Shown one piece after another: positions 46,387 to 55,510 of a stretch of 64,000 nt of DNA. The DNA comes from Lentimonas sp002292345 (GTDB lineage Bacteria > Verrucomicrobiota > Verrucomicrobiia > Opitutales > Coraliomargaritaceae), in assembly GCA_964187655.1 (NCBI GenBank), contig CAXLMP010000045.1, forward strand, positions 12,282 to 76,281, read 5' to 3'. The notes beneath the pieces were generated by a model, which was not told where the DNA came from, searched no databases, and saw only the letters and a list, made by a program, of their open reading frames with translations. The stretch's first letter is position 1. The number at the start of each line of letters is the position of its first letter. The position numbers and the translations under genes were made by a program.

Positions 46387-48512
46387 CAGTAATCTTTCTC
46401 TACTTGCCCAGCATTTGCCTTGGCACGTTGTTGTTGGCGAAATTGAAGATTACCCTGCTCCTCCATTAAAATGTCCTCAGCTGAATAGTTTGGTACCGGT
46501 AGTGCCTGCATCTCTCCGCCAGCGGCAAAATCGCCCTCCATCAGCATTGAACTCATCATGCTCGCATCCATATCGTCCGAATATTCATACTCTCCCTCTT
46601 CATCCATCTCATCCCACTCATCGCCCTCCGACTCATCTGATGAATGATTACTAAGTAGGCTTAATATCTCTTCGATCAATTGCTCCGCTATTTGCTGTTC
46701 AGAACGTCCCGCCGGCCAACTGCTCCAACTCCCAAGTAAACCAGCAGCATGCTCCATCGTTACGGGCACTTTTTCCATGAGCTGCAAAGGTTCTACAAAC
46801 AGGCTCTCTACCGACGGCATCCCTTCGATCTCAGGAAGGCTCATGATCGTATCGAGCTGCTGCATTTCTAGGTAGATCCGCTCTGCTTCAGACTGTAATG
46901 TATGCTGAGATCTAACAAAAAACGGTGCATTCAATCGAGCCTCGGATGATGACTCGATTGGCATGAGTGGTGGCGCATTTTTTGCACCTTTTGCTTGGCG
47001 TCGACTCACATCGCTTTCAGCAACTTTTTTACGTAAGTTCTGCTGTGCCTCGAGTAAAGCCTGCAACCACTCAAGTAACTGCTCCATCTGTGCTTCCATC
47101 GCATTGGTCTCTTCTGCTTCTGCGGCGATTCGAAGCTGTAACTCACTCACCCATATCGCAGTCGACTCAAGCCGTACACCTGCACGTGCAAATTTCGGAA
47201 CATAGCGCTTAGCTGCCAGAAAAGCCAACTGGGCTTGTTGTGCATAATTTAGCCCAAGTTCGTACGATGAATCACTTTCTGCGCGCGAAAGTTGCAACAA
47301 ACACAACCCACGGTTCAATTGCACCGCCGCCAATTCACTCCGCGTCATCGTAGCCTCATTACCGTAATAAGCAACCTCAGTAAACGTAGCTTCTGCCTCC
47401 ATATACGAACCGTCGGCGTATAGCATTGATGCTGCCGTAAATTGCGCCTGTAGTTCTGGTGTTGCGGCCTCAGCCCCCTTAGGCACGACACAAAGTAACA
47501 CAAGAAACATACATGCTTGCCCCAGTCGTAGTCTATTTACGCCCCAGCATTCCGACAGTAATAATAGCAACAGCGCGGGAATCACAAAAAATAATGACGC
47601 CTCCCGATACACCACCACCCCGTCTCCCGATATCGAAGAAGAGACCTCACGATCTGCTACATACTCGATATAAATTTGTCCGAAATCAAACGCCTTATTG
47701 CCGACCGCCACGTAGTCAGCATTCGAGCTTTGTGTAGCAAGCGCGCGTAGCATCGCATCATCCAGCTTGGTATAAATAATTGCCTTATCTGCACGCAACA
47801 AAGTGCGCACGCCGTCCACATCCTCAATCGGAATCGGTGCACCCTCGTGCGGATTTCCGATGCCTAATAACAGCAGATCCACGCTATGCTCCTGCAGTAA
47901 CTGTGTGACTTTTCCCATCTGCGAACCATGGTCGCCACCATCTGTTATTACCACCAAGTCCTGTACACCTGCACGATTTTTCATGAGAACTTGATCGACC
48001 ACTTTCTCGACCGCTGATTGCAATGTTGTGCCACCAAAATCCGCGCTGCGTGTATGCGTCTGGTCCAGCATATAGCGCACAAAATCGTAATCATACGTCA
48101 GCGGACATAGAATCGTGGCACTGCCCGCATAAACGACCAAACTCACGCGTTCATTGCTGAAGACGTTCAGTGCATCACGTACTGCTTGTTTGGCGACTGC
48201 TAAGCGCGAAGGCATAACGTCTTCGGCTAGCATACTCTGCGACACGTCGATCGCAAAGACGACATCGCGTCCAGTACGCGAGATCGACAATTTCTCTGGC
48301 GCATACCCCGGCCGAGCAAGCGCCAGCACCAGCAATACAAATGCTGTAATTCGCAGCGTATCACGCAACTTTCGATGCGTATTGAGCCCGCCGCCCATCA
48401 CTCTAATTAACTCCGCTCGCCGCCTACTTGCATAGGCCAACAACCACCATAGCGGTAATGCAAAAAACAAGAGTGGCAAAACCCACGTCCACTGAAAAAT
48501 AAATGCACTCAT
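46386..48512 (-). CDS. BatB-BatC-like fusion: vWA protein with TPR and acidic C-terminal region
   Basis: A 708-residue protein. Two N-terminal membrane segments (LPLLFFALPLWWLLAYA; ITAFVLLVLALA) precede a von Willebrand factor A domain with an intact MIDAS start, FAIDVSQSM, and VVITDGGDHGS. A third membrane segment lies near 300. After about residue 335 come TPR-like helices, a coiled-coil region, a very acidic patch and the tail AEDILMEEQGNLQFRQQQ...VEKDY, which resembles the C-terminal end of BatC. ATG 48512 overlaps the batA stop by four bases. An upstream in-frame start at 48596 would add 28 residues inside batA. Confidence 0.78.
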   Translation of the reverse strand: MSAFIFQWTWVLPLLFFALPLWWLLAYASRRRAELIRVMGGGLNTHRKLRDTLRITAFVLLVLALARPGYAPEKLSISRTGRDVVFAIDVSQSMLAEDVMPSRLAVAKQAVRDALNVFSNERVSLVVYAGSATILCPLTYDYDFVRYMLDQTHTRSADFGGTTLQSAVEKVVDQVLMKNRAGVQDLVVITDGGDHGSQMGKVTQLLQEHSVDLLLLGIGNPHEGAPIPIEDVDGVRTLLRADKAIIYTKLDDAMLRALATQSSNADYVAVGNKAFDFGQIYIEYVADREVSSSISGDGVVVYREASLFFVIPALLLLLLSECWGVNRLRLGQACMFLVLLCVVPKGAEAATPELQAQFTAASMLYADGSYMEAEATFTEVAYYGNEATMTRSELAAVQLNRGLCLLQLSRAESDSSYELGLNYAQQAQLAFLAAKRYVPKFARAGVRLESTAIWVSELQLRIAAEAEETNAMEAQMEQLLEWLQALLEAQQNLRKKVAESDVSRRQAKGAKNAPPLMPIESSSEARLNAPFFVRSQHTLQSEAERIYLEMQQLDTIMSLPEIEGMPSVESLFVEPLQLMEKVPVTMEHAAGLLGSWSSWPAGRSEQQIAEQLIEEILSLLSNHSSDESEGDEWDEMDEEGEYEYSDDMDASMMSSMLMEGDFAAGGEMQALPVPNYSAEDILMEEQGNLQFRQQQRAKANAGQVEKDY

Positions 48513-49534
48513 GGTACGACGCGTAACACAGACGCCTCCAATAGTAGCGCGATCAACAAGCACAGCAGCGCTAAGCTCAACGGCAACCAGAACCATTCTG
48601 CCACACGATCATAACTTCGCGTGGCTATCTCCGAGCGCTCTAGTCGATCAATTTCTTCATAGACCGAGAGTAATGACTCATAGTCGCTTGCCTGCCTAAA
48701 AACTCCGCCTGTCTGATCACTAATATGTTCCAGAATCTTCTCGGCTGCCGTCAATTTATCAACCTGCATTTTACCAGAAGGTCGAAGCTCCGTATCCCCT
48801 AAACTGATACAGTAGATACGGCAACCCCACTCTTTAGCCAAGCCCGCCGCCTCTAGCGGCAAGTGTGCACCAGAATTATTTTCACCATCCGTCAGCAATA
48901 TAATTACACGACTCTCGATTGCATCGACGTCGACTGATCCTGATCCGAATTGTAGCTCTTTAATGTTTTGCAATCGAGCCGCAGCCAACGCCAATGCATC
49001 ACCATAAGCTGTACCATCCTCATTTGGCCGCTCCTGCACCTCCAAACTACTCACAATCTGTAACAACGCATCGTGCCCAAACGTCAACGGACTACGCGTA
49101 TCCGCATAGCGTGCAAATGTAATCAATCCTAGTAGATCTTCACCGCGACCATCCAAAGTATCCCCATCGCCACTGATAAAGCGCTGCACCATCTCCTTGG
49201 CCACTTCTATGCGACTACGATTCTGACCATCTAAATCGCGCACATTCATATCCATACTACTGGACACATCGACCAGCAGTTGAATCGCGATCCCCTCAGA
49301 GACATCCATACTATAAGTTGATCCGGCCTGTGGACGTGCCAACACCACCAATAACAACACCAAAGTCATGCGGCGTAAAAAAATAGGTATCCATAAATAG
49401 CGTGCACGTCCTGTATTCAAACCTGACCACAACTCGAGTGATGCCACCTGCAATGAGCTGCGGCGCGATCGCGCACGAAGTGCCAATACTACCAGCGGAA
49501 TCAATAACAATACCCATGGAAAGAGAAAGCTCAT
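48509..49534 (-). CDS. BatA-like vWA membrane protein
   Basis: A 341-residue protein with N-terminal membrane segments (FPWVLLLIPLVVLALR; MTLVLLLVVLARP), a vWA domain with MIDAS motif QLLVDVSSSMD and VIILLTDGENNSGA, and a C-terminal membrane helix (LPLSLALLCLLIALLLEASVL). BatA proteins hold a metal ion and are thought to act with MoxR ATPases in the inner membrane/periplasm. Four-base overlaps with both flanking genes show a tightly coupled operon. Confidence 0.85.
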   Translation of the reverse strand: MSFLFPWVLLLIPLVVLALRARSRRSSLQVASLELWSGLNTGRARYLWIPIFLRRMTLVLLLVVLARPQAGSTYSMDVSEGIAIQLLVDVSSSMDMNVRDLDGQNRSRIEVAKEMVQRFISGDGDTLDGRGEDLLGLITFARYADTRSPLTFGHDALLQIVSSLEVQERPNEDGTAYGDALALAAARLQNIKELQFGSGSVDVDAIESRVIILLTDGENNSGAHLPLEAAGLAKEWGCRIYCISLGDTELRPSGKMQVDKLTAAEKILEHISDQTGGVFRQASDYESLLSVYEEIDRLERSEIATRSYDRVAEWFWLPLSLALLCLLIALLLEASVLRVVP

Positions 49535-50376
49535 CGCGCGACCTCCTCTCGAAGCAGCTGTAACAAAACGGCCGAATCCAAGCGATTCGCGTAGACTGCG
49601 GCTTCTAAATGCTGACGCAAGACCGACGACATTGAAAGATCCGCGCGTTGCAGCAGTCGTTCAGCAATCATCACGGGGGTTACCTCCGAGCACCCGTAGA
49701 GGGTTCCGAGCGTAGCAACACTCTTCGAGCCAACGCTTCCTCGTTTCCATTCGTCAGACTCGCACGGAAGAAGCGACGGAGCGTTTTCCTCCAAGACCAT
49801 GATCAAATCACTCAAGCCCAGTTCGGCCTCAGCGGTTTCCATTAGCTTTGCATTCACCTTACGCATCCACAACCAGACAAACATTAAAGCAACAAACAAC
49901 ACGCCAATCGTGATGCGTAAATTATTTGTAGCCATTGTTGCCCCAGAAAAATTTGCCGCTAATTCGGCAACAGCATCCGATGAATCCTCGGCCGCATACG
50001 ACGCGACAGTGAACGACACCGGCGCTAATGCGATCTCCCTCGTCACGCCATCTTGCGCAATCGTCACCGCAATCCCATTTAGATCAAAGTCTCCTACACT
50101 CAACGGTTGTAGCTGCAACAAAACACGCTGTATATAAAGACCCTCAACGTAGCGCACGGGCTCACGCGTCAGCGTCACAAAGTGCAACTGCGCGTTGGCT
50201 GGCACATGCAGTTCAAACTCGGCATAGTCCATCCCTCGCATCTCAGCTTGCAGCTCAACTATATCTCCCGGGCGATATGTCCCTTCGATCAACCGTAGAG
50301 AAACCTCTGGCGCCAAGCTTGCAATGACGAACAGCGGCAGTAGCCACGCGCAAAGAAATAAAATAAAACGCATCAC
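49531..50376 (-). CDS. Unknown membrane protein of the MoxR/Bat operon (BatD-like N-terminus)
   Basis: A 281-residue protein with a signal peptide (FILFLCAWLLPLFVIASLA), a periplasmic beta-rich domain (20-130) of the kind that appears in BatD proteins, one membrane helix (ITIGVLFVALMFVWLWM, about 155-172) and a cytoplasmic tail. It occupies the slot where a DUF4381-like gene often lies in moxR operons, though the sequence shows only that it is a single-pass protein with large periplasmic part. Two Met codons (50376, 50373) could start it. Four-base overlap with batA; three bases from DUF58. Confidence 0.65.
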   Translation of the reverse strand: MMRFILFLCAWLLPLFVIASLAPEVSLRLIEGTYRPGDIVELQAEMRGMDYAEFELHVPANAQLHFVTLTREPVRYVEGLYIQRVLLQLQPLSVGDFDLNGIAVTIAQDGVTREIALAPVSFTVASYAAEDSSDAVAELAANFSGATMATNNLRITIGVLFVALMFVWLWMRKVNAKLMETAEAELGLSDLIMVLEENAPSLLPCESDEWKRGSVGSKSVATLGTLYGCSEVTPVMIAERLLQRADLSMSSVLRQHLEAAVYANRLDSAVLLQLLREEVAR

Positions 50377-50379
50377 TGA

Positions 50380-51249
50380 TTATCCTCCGGTTTCATCCAT
50401 TTGACGGCGTTGCCGTTGATGGAAAAATCCAGCCAGGGCTGCAACACAATCGCTCCCCACTGGTAGATCCAATAGGTCCACTCCCGACTCCAGCATCGCT
50501 TGCTTGAGACGCGCACTATGCGCAGGCATCTCGCCACCACCACGGCCGAGATCGATTATGCGTTGCTCATCCGACTCCGAATCCTGCATGCGCACCAGTC
50601 CGGCCACCTGCGTATCTAATAAGTGCGAATCGCTGAGGTTGACGGCATTGACGTCGTGACGAAAGGCTAAGGCTTGCAGTTCTTGCACATAGCCGTCGGT
50701 CATAAAATCGGATACCACAAACACGATCGAATGCTTACGCGCCATCTGGCCAAAGCGCCCCAACATCTGTGTAAAATCTGTGCCACGCCCCTGCGGCTTA
50801 AAGTGTATCAGCGCATCCATAATCCGCATCGCGTGACTGCGCCCTTTGCCTGGTGGTACAATCTTTTCAATACGATCTGAAAATAAAATTAGGCTAATAC
50901 GATCGTGATTTTTAACCGCAGCCAAGGTCAGCAACGCACACACCTCGGCCATCGTCTTGCGCTTGCGCCCATCAGCATCGTGCAACATTGACGCCGATAC
51001 ATCGACCAACAAGTAAATGAACTGCTCACGCTCCTCAATGTAGCGTTTAATATGTGGCTCACCCGTACGCGCAGTGACTTTCCAGTCCATCGAGCGCACA
51101 TCGTCGCCTGGTTGATACGGACGCACGTCCTCAAACTCGACACCACGCCCCCGAAATACTGAACGGTACTCACCCGCAAGTAAATGCTCCACCGGACGGC
51201 GACACTTCAGCTCCAGCAAATTCAGCTGACTCTCTAGTTCACTTAACAC
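50380..51249 (-). CDS. DUF58 domain protein (vWA-like)
   Basis: A 289-residue soluble protein. The DUF58 signature is clear: GEYRSVFRGRGVEFEDVRPY (near 27-46), PGDDVRSMDWKVTARTGEPH, then YLLVDVSASM resembling a MIDAS. DUF58 proteins accompany MoxR AAA+ ATPases and the Bat proteins; the function in most bacteria is unknown, with envelope-stress or protein-maturation roles suggested. It begins eight bp after moxR and is surely in the same operon. Confidence 0.88.
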   Translation of the reverse strand: MLSELESQLNLLELKCRRPVEHLLAGEYRSVFRGRGVEFEDVRPYQPGDDVRSMDWKVTARTGEPHIKRYIEEREQFIYLLVDVSASMLHDADGRKRKTMAEVCALLTLAAVKNHDRISLILFSDRIEKIVPPGKGRSHAMRIMDALIHFKPQGRGTDFTQMLGRFGQMARKHSIVFVVSDFMTDGYVQELQALAFRHDVNAVNLSDSHLLDTQVAGLVRMQDSESDEQRIIDLGRGGGEMPAHSARLKQAMLESGVDLLDLPVGSDCVAALAGFFHQRQRRQMDETGG

Positions 51250-51257
51250 GATGCTAT

Positions 51258-52241
51258 TTAACTCAGCGACTCCGAAACAGGCACCTTGGCTAGAATCTGG
51301 TTGAGTAGATCATCCGAAGTGATCGATTCCGCTTCTGCACGATACGAAATCGCCAGACGGTGGCGCAGTAGGTCATGCGCCACATCTTTCACATCTTGAG
51401 GAATCACATAGTCACGCTGTTGCATCAACGCATGCCCGCGAGCAACCAACGATAGATAAATCGAAGCTCGCGGCGAAGCGCCAAAGCGCAAATAACGACC
51501 CAGATCCAAATCATATTTCTCAGGGTGCCGTGTCGCATCCACTAGGCGTAAAATATAGCGCTCTACCTTCTCATCGATAAAGACCGTCTCCATTGTTGCG
51601 CGCATCTCCATTAATTCTTCAATCGTCAATATTGGCTCAACCGTCAGCGTCGGCTCGGTTTTGGCCATTCGCTGCATCACGATCAACTCCTCGTCCATCG
51701 ACGGATATCCAACCTTGAGCTTAAACATAAAGCGATCCACCTGTGCCTCAGGCAGCGAATAAGTGCCCTCCTGCTCAATTGGATTTTGCGTGGCCAGCAC
51801 TAAAAAAGGCTTCGGCAGGTCATAGGTCTCTTTGCCCAGTGTCACCTGCTTCTCCTGCATCGCCTCGAGCAAAGCGCTCTGCACCTTGGCGGGCGCACGA
51901 TTAATTTCGTCCGCCAATAGCAAATTAGTAAAAATCGGCCCCTTCTCGGCGGTAAAGGAATGCGTGCGCGGGTCGTATACCAAGGTGCCAGTTAAATCAC
52001 CAGGCAATAGATCAGGGGTAAACTGAATGCGACTAAACTGCGCATGAATTGCCTGCGCCAAGTTATTGACAGTCAGCGTCTTTGCTACTCCGGGGATACC
52101 CTCCAATAGCACGTGGCCATTACACAGCAACGCCAACAATAAACGCTCTATTAGAGCCTCTTGGCCGACCACCACTTGGCCAACACGCTCTCGCACGGCT
52201 TGCAGCGTCGCACTGCTGGATTCAAACTTTTGATTCGTCAT
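51258..52241 (-). CDS. MoxR-family AAA+ ATPase
   Basis: A 327-residue AAA+ ATPase. Walker A GIPGVAKT at about residue 43-50, Walker B LLADEINRAP, sensor 1 LATQNPIEQEGTYSLPEAQ, and the arginine-finger region ASPRASIYL are all intact. MoxR proteins act as chaperones that remodel or insert metal into partner proteins, usually those with vWA domains, which this operon encodes in series. ATG 52241 is chosen; the frame continues upstream to ATG 52367 but homology is absent there. First gene of the six-gene operon. Confidence 0.92.
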   Translation of the reverse strand: MTNQKFESSSATLQAVRERVGQVVVGQEALIERLLLALLCNGHVLLEGIPGVAKTLTVNNLAQAIHAQFSRIQFTPDLLPGDLTGTLVYDPRTHSFTAEKGPIFTNLLLADEINRAPAKVQSALLEAMQEKQVTLGKETYDLPKPFLVLATQNPIEQEGTYSLPEAQVDRFMFKLKVGYPSMDEELIVMQRMAKTEPTLTVEPILTIEELMEMRATMETVFIDEKVERYILRLVDATRHPEKYDLDLGRYLRFGASPRASIYLSLVARGHALMQQRDYVIPQDVKDVAHDLLRHRLAISYRAEAESITSDDLLNQILAKVPVSESLS

Positions 52242-52570
52242 AAGGAATTTATCGGTAAAAATAACTCTGCTCCAATGTAAACTGCACATAGTTAACTGCC
52301 AACTGCTACTGTCAACAATCGCTTCGATATGAACACTGGTGGCTAAATCGACTAAAGCGGATTCCACTCAAGAAACGATCCGACGAAGATAGTTTAGCAT
52401 CAACAAGACAAGCTCGACGGAAATTGCTCAACAGTGCCACTGCTAGCAGCTAATAGATAGACTAATGCTAGTCTGTTTTGTACGTTACGGAGTTTTTTCC
52501 ACTTGCTAGAATATGCCTCTCATAAAGAATATTAGATAGGTTATATTTACCCAACCTGCAGCATATATTT
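52242..52570. other. Divergent intergenic region with two palindromes
   Basis: 329 bp between moxR and the DUF1592 gene. It holds the palindrome CTGCTAGCAG (52440-52449) and the hairpin AGACTA-ATGC-TAGTCT (52459-52474), ten bases apart; both share the CTAG/TAGTC theme and could be an operator pair. No gene is seen. Before the ATG at 52571 lies GCATATATTT, with no Shine-Dalgarno. Confidence 0.35.
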
Positions 52571-55498
52571 ATGTCACCTGGTAAAACGTCCATATTGTTA
52601 ACACTCACACTCGTCTTAGGCGTTGGGGGCTATGTGTATTGGTCGAATCAAACTACTACCAGCGCGCCGTTAGAACCAAGCAGTGAGCCGGTCATCATTG
52701 AAGAGCCGCCGCTGGTAGTCGTTGCCACTACCGCCCCACAGGAGCACCCACCATTTCTACAATCGGAGCTTGAGCCCTTTCTTGAAGCAAACTGTATCGC
52801 CTGCCATGGTCCAGATAAGCAAAAGGGCAAGGTTCGCTTTGACAGTGCTTCATGGAGTCTGGACGGGCGCGATTCGATTGAATTTTGGTCGGAGGTACTG
52901 ACTGTCTTGGAAGACGGTGAAATGCCGCCTGAAGAGGAGCCCAGGCCTGATGCCGCTCAACTAGCGGCATTTGTCAGCTCACTCAAAGCCGAACTGGAAG
53001 ATACCTCTCAGCTGCTGGCAGACCAAAGTGACTCATTCCAACAAGATCTGGACTCACTGGTCGAGGGCACACCTCTCTCGCAAGAAATCATTCAGCCTTT
53101 CCTGGAGCAACATTGCATACAGTGCCATGGCTCGGAAAAGCAAAAAGGTCAGTTGCGATTCGATCAAGTGCACTGGGAAATCACCACCAACGATGCCGCG
53201 CAACGCTGGCAGGATGTCTTGGATGTCTTGAATGGTGGTGAAATGCCCCCAGAAGATGAGCCTCGACCGTCTAACGAGGAATTAATCGACGTGCTGGATT
53301 CATTGACTCGCTCATTGGTTGACGCGCGTAAGCGATTAACCGCAAATGGCGGCGAAATCACCATGCGCCGACTCAATCAGCGTGAATATGCTAATACCAT
53401 TCGTGATTTATTCGGCTTTGAGATCTCACCGCACATCATCCCTCCCGACGCTGAAGCAGACTCATTTGATACGGTGGGTGAAGAGCAATTCTTCAGTGCC
53501 AATGATTTCGATAAGTATTTCGAGCTCGGCAAAAAAATTGCGGAACAAGGATTTAAGTGGTCTGGCCGACCGCTAGCTAAAACAGCTATTCAGCGAATTG
53601 AACCAGAAAAATTTACCAACCAAAAGCTGCGTAAACTGGTAGCAGATTTTGAGCGCAAGAAGCAGATGCTAGATGCCGGCAAAACTTGGCAAGAAATCGG
53701 ATTTCAAGACGCGGGAGATATGAATATCTTCTTTAGGCAGCGAGATGCCAACTATGATAAACCAGTAAAATACCTAAAATATCCCCTAGTGGATCACGCT
53801 CTTTATTTCGCCGACATCCGAAATTCAACACGCATTAATGTCAACTTCGGACGCAATCCGGACATTCGCGCCAGTTACCGTATACGCATCAATGGCGGTG
53901 CAGTCGAGGGAGCGCCGGAAGTGCGAAAATATTTAAAAGTGGATTCTGCTGATGGCGTTGTTGGCATTTTTAAACTCGACGGTACCGACAGGCAGCCAGA
54001 TGAAGTCGAACTATTAAACAGGCTTCGCTTTGGAGATAATAGCCACAATTTAACCATCTATGAGAATCGACCAGAGATCAACGGTGGGGTCTCCAAATAC
54101 ATCAAGCTGGTCGATAAGCCGGGGGCTTGGGCGGCCGTTTGGGTCGATTGGCTCGAAACCGAGGGGCCATTCTACCGGCAACAGACCAATTTCTTCGGTG
54201 AATTGATCAATGCTAAAGATGGTGCCTCGCGCTACAGCAGTTCGTTGAATTCAGATGACAATGCGCGGGAGTTCATCGAGCGATTCGCCTACCAAGCATT
54301 CCGCCACAAGCAACCTGAACCGGCATACATTGATAGTCTGCTGGCACTTTTTGAGGAGAATCGGGCGAACGGGCAAAACTTCAATCAAGCCATGGGTGAG
54401 GCAATCGCGGTCGTTTTGGCCTCCCCTAGTTTTCTATATTTAGAAGAAGTTGGATCGGGGCCGAAGGACCGCCAGTTGAGTGATCGAGAGTTTGCAGTCA
54501 GGCTGGCATATTTCCTCTGGAGCAGTCTCCCAGACGAGGAGCTGTATCGGTTTGCTGAAAATGGAGCCTTGTCCGACCCCAAGGTATTGAAGGGCCAAGT
54601 GAATCGCATGCTGACGGACTGGAAATCGGAGGCCTTTTACGAAGGGTTCTCCAGCCAATGGGGCGACTTAGACCGCTACCAAGCAATCACGGTCGATGAA
54701 AACCAATACTATCTATTTAATTCGGGTGTGCGCTACTCTGCCTACCGTGAAGTCGTCGAATTTTATAAGACTTTAGTGAGCGAAGATCTGCCGATTACGA
54801 ATTTAATTGATTCAGAATTCATCGTCGCTAACTCGCTGCTGGCTGACTATTATGGTATGCCGATCACTCGCTCAGAGGACCCGAATGCCTTTCAAAAGAT
54901 TGCATTGGACTGGAACTCCCCACGCGGCGGCTTACTCGGTCAAAGCGCATTCCTGACCATGGGTTCAAATGGCGAGCGCACCTCACCTGTCATTCGCGGC
55001 GCGATGATTCTTGAGAAATTACTCAATGATAAGCCCGCGCCACCACCGCCGAATGTCCCCGAACTTAGCAGTGCATCCAAGCAGCCACTGACCAATCGCG
55101 AAATGGTTCAGCGACACCAATCCCAAGCAGCGTGCGCATCCTGCCACAGCCGGATGGATCCGTTGGGGTTTGGTCTGGAAATTTTTGATACGGTTGGACG
55201 CTGGCGCGACACGGAACCAGTCGGCAATGATGATATTCACATCCAAGAAAGCGGCAAATTGGTGAGTGGCATGATTTATCGTGACCTCGATCATTTAAAA
55301 GCCTTACTTAAAACCCAAAAACATAAGTTGGCCAAGGAGATGATCGAATCGATGACCGCCTACGGCCTTGGTCGCACGATGGAGTTCTCAGATGATGAGG
55401 CGATACTGGCGATGGTGAACCGTTCTCAGTATACTAATTATCGAATGCGTGATATGATCCACATTATTACTTCAAATCCTCTGTTCAAATCCAAGTAA
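52571..55498 (+). CDS. DUF1592/1588/1587/1585-type protein with two N-terminal cytochrome-like domains
   Basis: A 975-residue exported protein of the Planctomycetota/Verrucomicrobiota group. An N-terminal hydrophobic segment (ILLTLTLVLGVGGYVYW) is a signal or anchor. Two copies of a 'Planctomycete cytochrome C' unit follow: CIACHG (Cys75, Cys78, His79) and CIQCHG (Cys182, Cys185, His186), each with KQKG..RFD and GEMPPE(E/D)EPRP. The rest fits DUF1587 (TMRRLNQREYANTIRDLFG), DUF1592, DUF1588 (CASCHSRMDPLGFGLEIFD with a third CxxCH) and DUF1585. Heme binding is plausible. A DUF1552 gene follows 12 bp later, the standard pair; substrate unknown, polysaccharide-related roles are suspected. Confidence 0.88.
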   Translation: MSPGKTSILLTLTLVLGVGGYVYWSNQTTTSAPLEPSSEPVIIEEPPLVVVATTAPQEHPPFLQSELEPFLEANCIACHGPDKQKGKVRFDSASWSLDGRDSIEFWSEVLTVLEDGEMPPEEEPRPDAAQLAAFVSSLKAELEDTSQLLADQSDSFQQDLDSLVEGTPLSQEIIQPFLEQHCIQCHGSEKQKGQLRFDQVHWEITTNDAAQRWQDVLDVLNGGEMPPEDEPRPSNEELIDVLDSLTRSLVDARKRLTANGGEITMRRLNQREYANTIRDLFGFEISPHIIPPDAEADSFDTVGEEQFFSANDFDKYFELGKKIAEQGFKWSGRPLAKTAIQRIEPEKFTNQKLRKLVADFERKKQMLDAGKTWQEIGFQDAGDMNIFFRQRDANYDKPVKYLKYPLVDHALYFADIRNSTRINVNFGRNPDIRASYRIRINGGAVEGAPEVRKYLKVDSADGVVGIFKLDGTDRQPDEVELLNRLRFGDNSHNLTIYENRPEINGGVSKYIKLVDKPGAWAAVWVDWLETEGPFYRQQTNFFGELINAKDGASRYSSSLNSDDNAREFIERFAYQAFRHKQPEPAYIDSLLALFEENRANGQNFNQAMGEAIAVVLASPSFLYLEEVGSGPKDRQLSDREFAVRLAYFLWSSLPDEELYRFAENGALSDPKVLKGQVNRMLTDWKSEAFYEGFSSQWGDLDRYQAITVDENQYYLFNSGVRYSAYREVVEFYKTLVSEDLPITNLIDSEFIVANSLLADYYGMPITRSEDPNAFQKIALDWNSPRGGLLGQSAFLTMGSNGERTSPVIRGAMILEKLLNDKPAPPPPNVPELSSASKQPLTNREMVQRHQSQAACASCHSRMDPLGFGLEIFDTVGRWRDTEPVGNDDIHIQESGKLVSGMIYRDLDHLKALLKTQKHKLAKEMIESMTAYGLGRTMEFSDDEAILAMVNRSQYTNYRMRDMIHIITSNPLFKSK

Positions 55499-55510
55499 GC
55501 CCCGAATGTC

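Noticed and set aside
43834..52241. Bat operon as a type VI-like or secretion system
   Set aside because: The vWA, DUF58 and MoxR signatures explain the genes; no secretion ATPase, channel or effector is present.
52241..52367. Longer MoxR start at 52367
   Set aside because: The added 42 residues have no AAA+ similarity and lie in the divergent promoter region.
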